A DNA stretch of 64,000 bases from Mycobacterium bourgelatii (GTDB taxonomy: Bacteria > Actinomycetota > Actinomycetes > Mycobacteriales > Mycobacteriaceae), in the NCBI RefSeq assembly GCF_010723575.1, contig NZ_BLKZ01000001.1, forward strand, positions 1,116,001 through 1,180,000, written 5' to 3'. Positions within the stretch are counted from its first letter, which is position 1, and the number at the start of each line of letters is the position of its first letter. Below are positions 61,201 through 64,000 of the stretch, one piece after another. The notes beneath the pieces were generated by a model. It searched no databases. It saw only the letters and a program-made list of their open reading frames with translations, and was not told where the DNA came from. The translations under genes were made by a program, and so were the position numbers.

Positions 61201-64000
61201 TTAGGAACCGCCGTTGCCGCCGTCACCGGCCTTGCCGCCGCTGCCGCCGGTAACGCCCACGGCAACGCCACCCGGCCCGCCCGCGCTCCCGGCGCTACCG
61301 GCGTTGCCGTTGCCGGCGGTACCACCGTGGCCACCAGTGCCGCCCTGGCCGCCGTTGGCTCCGGCACCGGCTGTGCTGCCGGCGCCTGTGGCGGCGCCGC
61401 CGTTGCCGCCGGTTCCGCCGGTGCCGCCATTGCCCCCCTTGGCGCCGACCGCCGACGAGCCGGGGGAGGCGTTGCCGCCGGCGCCACCTTCGCCGGCTTG
61501 GCCGCCTATGCCGCCGTTGCCGCCGACGCCGCCGACGCCCACCGCACCGCCGGCGCCGCCGGCGCCGCCGTTACCCCCGACGCCGCCCGCGCCGGCCGCG
61601 ACTGGGGTGCCGCCGACGGTGTGGCTGTTGTTGCCATGCCCGCCATTGCCGCCGGTGCCGCCCGCGCCGCCGACTCCGCCGAAGTTCTGGGCGAGGCCGC
61701 CGGTGCTGGCACCACCGGCACCGCCCGCGCCGCCGGCCCCACCACCGCCGCCCGCGAGTGGCACCGGCGCGGTTTGAAGCGCGATGTTGCTGCCGCTGCC
61801 GCCCTTGCCGCCGTTCCCGCCGGCGCCGCCGGTCGCGACGAGGTCGCCGATGCCGCCGGCGCCGCCATTGCCGCCGTTCCCGCCAGCGCCGCCGGTGGGA
61901 CCGGGCGGCAACGGACCAATGAGCCCAAGGTCGACGGCGTTACTGCCGTTGCCGCCGTTGCCGCCCTTTCCGCCGGTGCCGCCGACGGGGCTGGCGGCAC
62001 CGCCGCTGCCGGAAATGCCGGCGTCGCCACCGTGCCCGCCGTGGCCGCCGTTGCTGCTTGTCTGGGACAGGTTGCCGTTGCTGCCGCCATCGCCGCCGTG
62101 GCCGCCGTGGCCGCCGGAGCCGCTGGCCCCGTTGGTGCCGCCGGTGCCGGAGTTGCCGCCGTTGCCGCCCTTTCCGCCGGCCCCACCGCTGCCGCCGTTG
62201 TGCCCAGGGCTTTCACCAGTACCGTTGGCGCCCTTGGCGCCGTCGCCGCCGTTGCCACCGGTGCCGCCCGCGCCGCCGTTTCCGGCCTTGGCCCCGGCAC
62301 CCGCGTTGCCGCCATTGCCGCCGGTGCCGCCGGCACCGCCGGACGGAGCGGTCGCGCCGGTGTCAGCCCCGGCGTTGCCGCCGTTTCCGCCAGCTCCGCC
62401 GGTGCCGCCGTTACCGCCGACGCTGCCGACACCACTGGCGTTGCCCCCGTTTCCGCCGAGCCCGCCGGTGCCACCGATGTCGCCGGAGTTGCCCGCGCTG
62501 CCGACGAGGCCGTCCGCTCCCTTTCCGCCGTTGCCGCCGTTGCCGCCGATCCCGCCCGCGCCCGCGGTGGCGCCGCTACCGACCGCGCCGGCGTCGCCAC
62601 CATTGCCGCCATTGCCGCCAGAGGCAGCGGTGACGCCGGTGCCAAGGGTGTCGGCGCCACCGTTGGCGCCGTTGCCTCCGTGACCGCCGTTGCCGGCTTT
62701 GCCGCCGACACTGTTGGCGCCGCTGGCGTTGCCGCCGTCGCCACCGGAGCCGCCTGCCCCGCCGTGGTTACCGACAAGGTTGCTGTTGACCACCGAATTG
62801 CCGTTGCTGCCGTCGCCACCGGCGCCACCGACACCGCCCTGGCCCGCTGTGGCCCCGCTGCCTGCCTTGCCGGCATCGCCCCCGTCGCCGCCGGCTCCGC
62901 CGGACGGAGCGGTGCCGCCACCAGTGCTGGTGTCGACCCCGCCGTGTCCGCCGTTGCCGCCTTGGCCGCCGTGCCCGGCGTTGCCGCCGACGCTGCCGAC
63001 CCCGCTGGCGTTGCCGCCGTTGCCGCCGGCCCCACCGTGGCCGCCGTTGTTCCCGGCCTGGCCGGCGGCGCCGCTCTTGGCGTTGCCGCCCGCGCCACCG
63101 TCGCCGCCGTTTCCGCCGGTGCCGCCCTTGACTGGGCCGCTGATGCCGCCGGTCCCGACCGTGCCGGCGTTGCCGCCGTTGCCGCCCGCACCGCCGGCCG
63201 GGGCGGTGGCGCCATTGGTTCCTATGTCCGCTCCGCCGTCGCCACCCTTGCCGCCGTTGCCGCCGTGGCCGGCATTACCCGCAGTGCCGCCGGTGCCCGA
63301 GGCGTTCCCGCCGTTGCCGCCGATGCCGCCGTTGCCGCCGTGGCCGCCGCTGTCGCCGTTGGCTCCATTGGCGCCGGCACCGCCGTTGCCGCCGTTGCCG
63401 CCGGCGCCGGAAACGCCACCGGTAGTGCCGGCGGCAAGGACCGTACCCGCCCGACCGCCGTTACCGCCTCGGCCACCGTTGCCGCCCGCGGGGGCGCTGG
63501 AGCCGCCCGTGCCGGTGTCGGTTCCGCCGGCACCGCCATTGCCGCCGTTGCCGCCGTTGCCGCCGTTGCCGGCCTGGCCGCCCACGCCGCCGGCGTTGCC
63601 GCCATTGCCGCCGTTGCCGCCGACGCCGCCGTGGTCTCCGGCCTGACCCGGGGTGTCGACCCCGCCGTTGCCGTTGCCGCCGTTGCCGCCATGTCCACCG
63701 TTGCCGCCATGTCCGCCATTGCCGGATTTCGCGCCGCTGCCCACCACGCCGGCGTTGCCCCCGTTGCCGCCCGCCCCGCCGGCCGCAGCGGTGGCGCCGC
63801 CCGTGCCTACGTCGATGCCGTCGCCGCCATCGCCGCCGTTTCCGCCGTTACCAGCATTGCCGCCGACGCTGTCGGTGCCAGTGGCCTTGCCGCCGTTACC
63901 GCCCGCCGCGCCGTGGCCGCCGGCGCCGCCTGCCACTGCGCCGAGTTGACCGTTGCCGCCGTGTGCGCCAGCACCGCCGTCGCCACCCGTCCCGCCGACG
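61201..64000 (-). CDS. PE_PGRS family protein, N-terminus outside window
   Basis: At least 933 codons of uninterrupted PGRS repeats (GGAGGNGG, GNGGHGG) ending GKAGDGGNGGS and TAA. The gene enters from the right edge, so the PE domain is not visible. Internal start-like codons are not real starts. Periodic longer units (for example ASGVGSVGGN and TAPSGGAGG) recur every ~75-85 residues, showing block duplications. It would be an envelope or secreted ESX-5 substrate. The Pro/Leu-rich frames on the plus strand are shadows. Confidence 0.88.
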   Translation of the reverse strand, partial: VGGTGGDGGAGAHGGNGQLGAVAGGAGGHGAAGGNGGKATGTDSVGGNAGNGGNGGDGGDGIDVGTGGATAAAGGAGGNGGNAGVVGSGAKSGNGGHGGNGGHGGNGGNGNGGVDTPGQAGDHGGVGGNGGNGGNAGGVGGQAGNGGNGGNGGNGGAGGTDTGTGGSSAPAGGNGGRGGNGGRAGTVLAAGTTGGVSGAGGNGGNGGAGANGANGDSGGHGGNGGIGGNGGNASGTGGTAGNAGHGGNGGKGGDGGADIGTNGATAPAGGAGGNGGNAGTVGTGGISGPVKGGTGGNGGDGGAGGNAKSGAAGQAGNNGGHGGAGGNGGNASGVGSVGGNAGHGGQGGNGGHGGVDTSTGGGTAPSGGAGGDGGDAGKAGSGATAGQGGVGGAGGDGSNGNSVVNSNLVGNHGGAGGSGGDGGNASGANSVGGKAGNGGHGGNGANGGADTLGTGVTAASGGNGGNGGDAGAVGSGATAGAGGIGGNGGNGGKGADGLVGSAGNSGDIGGTGGLGGNGGNASGVGSVGGNGGTGGAGGNGGNAGADTGATAPSGGAGGTGGNGGNAGAGAKAGNGGAGGTGGNGGDGAKGANGTGESPGHNGGSGGAGGKGGNGGNSGTGGTNGASGSGGHGGHGGDGGSNGNLSQTSSNGGHGGHGGDAGISGSGGAASPVGGTGGKGGNGGNGSNAVDLGLIGPLPPGPTGGAGGNGGNGGAGGIGDLVATGGAGGNGGKGGSGSNIALQTAPVPLAGGGGGAGGAGGAGGASTGGLAQNFGGVGGAGGTGGNGGHGNNSHTVGGTPVAAGAGGVGGNGGAGGAGGAVGVGGVGGNGGIGGQAGEGGAGGNASPGSSAVGAKGGNGGTGGTGGNGGAATGAGSTAGAGANGGQGGTGGHGGTAGNGNAGSAGSAGGPGGVAVGVTGGSGGKAGDGGNGGS

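Noticed and set aside
61214..63949. Pro/Leu-rich plus-strand frames (PPLPPLPP-type) over the large PE_PGRS
   Set aside because: They are the complement of Gly-Gly-X codons and have no start context.
61201..64000. CRISPR-like or satellite array impression from regular GCCGCC repeats
   Set aside because: Units are codon-phased Gly repeats of variable spacing without constant repeats and unique spacers; it is coding PGRS sequence.

Overview
The window is chromosomal DNA of a slow-growing Mycobacterium outside the M. tuberculosis complex. High G+C, PE/PE_PGRS genes, WhiB7, AdnAB, mycoredoxin-1 and F420/DUF families all point there. From the left edge to about 36.7 kb the gene order follows, on the opposite strand, the M. 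tuberculosis Rv3212-Rv3193c block as I remember it. No database search was possible, so all Rv names and family names come from recalled similarity and motifs.

Left part (0-36.7 kb), conserved backbone: partial Rv3212-like membrane protein, RhlE helicase, ferritin-like Rv3210c, Rv3209-like, TB9.4, TetR Rv3208, DUF3152 zinc-peptidase-like protein, MoeZ, Rv3205c-like, alkyltransferase-like protein, LipV, the AdnA-AdnB helicase-nuclease pair, a K+ channel with RCK domain, NudC, mycoredoxin-1, UvrD2, WhiB7 with its uORF/attenuator leader, an ABC1-family kinase, a peptide-maturation (TOMM) partner-like protein, a DUF2342 zincin, a PDZ-Lon protease and a UPF0182 membrane protein. Extra cargo relative to my memory of M. 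tuberculosis sits in at least four places: arsR-cadI plus a PGRS remnant after moeZ, a PknD-like kinase plus a DUF6159 protein between lipV and adnA, a PknH-sensor-like lipoprotein after nudC, and a LipY-like PE-lipase before the DUF2342 gene.

Middle part (36.7-50.4 kb), accessory metabolism: an F420-type luciferase-like oxidoreductase, a cupin, a TetR and a GlxA-type regulator, an HD-domain hydrolase plus nitroreductase operon, an aldehyde dehydrogenase, and an AraC regulator followed by FAD monooxygenase, SAM methyltransferase, hydroxylaminobenzene-mutase-like protein, UbiX and UbiD. The nitroreductase, mutase-like protein and prFMN-dependent decarboxylase together suggest catabolism of a nitroaromatic or related aromatic acid. 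That pathway is inference. An RtcB RNA ligase ends against ubiD, head-to-head with an initiator tRNA gene.

Right part (50.6-64 kb), a variable region after tRNA-fMet: PE_PGRS, alpha/beta hydrolase, a SigF-type sigma factor with a SigF-type promoter and no anti-sigma gene, a complete but frame-shredded IS1380-family element with target duplication, a PE protein, a HEAT-like unknown, a cytochrome P450, a chagasin-like lipoprotein and a large PE_PGRS running off the right edge. Short decayed PGRS tails lie beside several inserted genes. Many genes have a TANNNT -10 box 6-8 nt before ATG/GTG, as expected for leaderless mycobacterial mRNAs.
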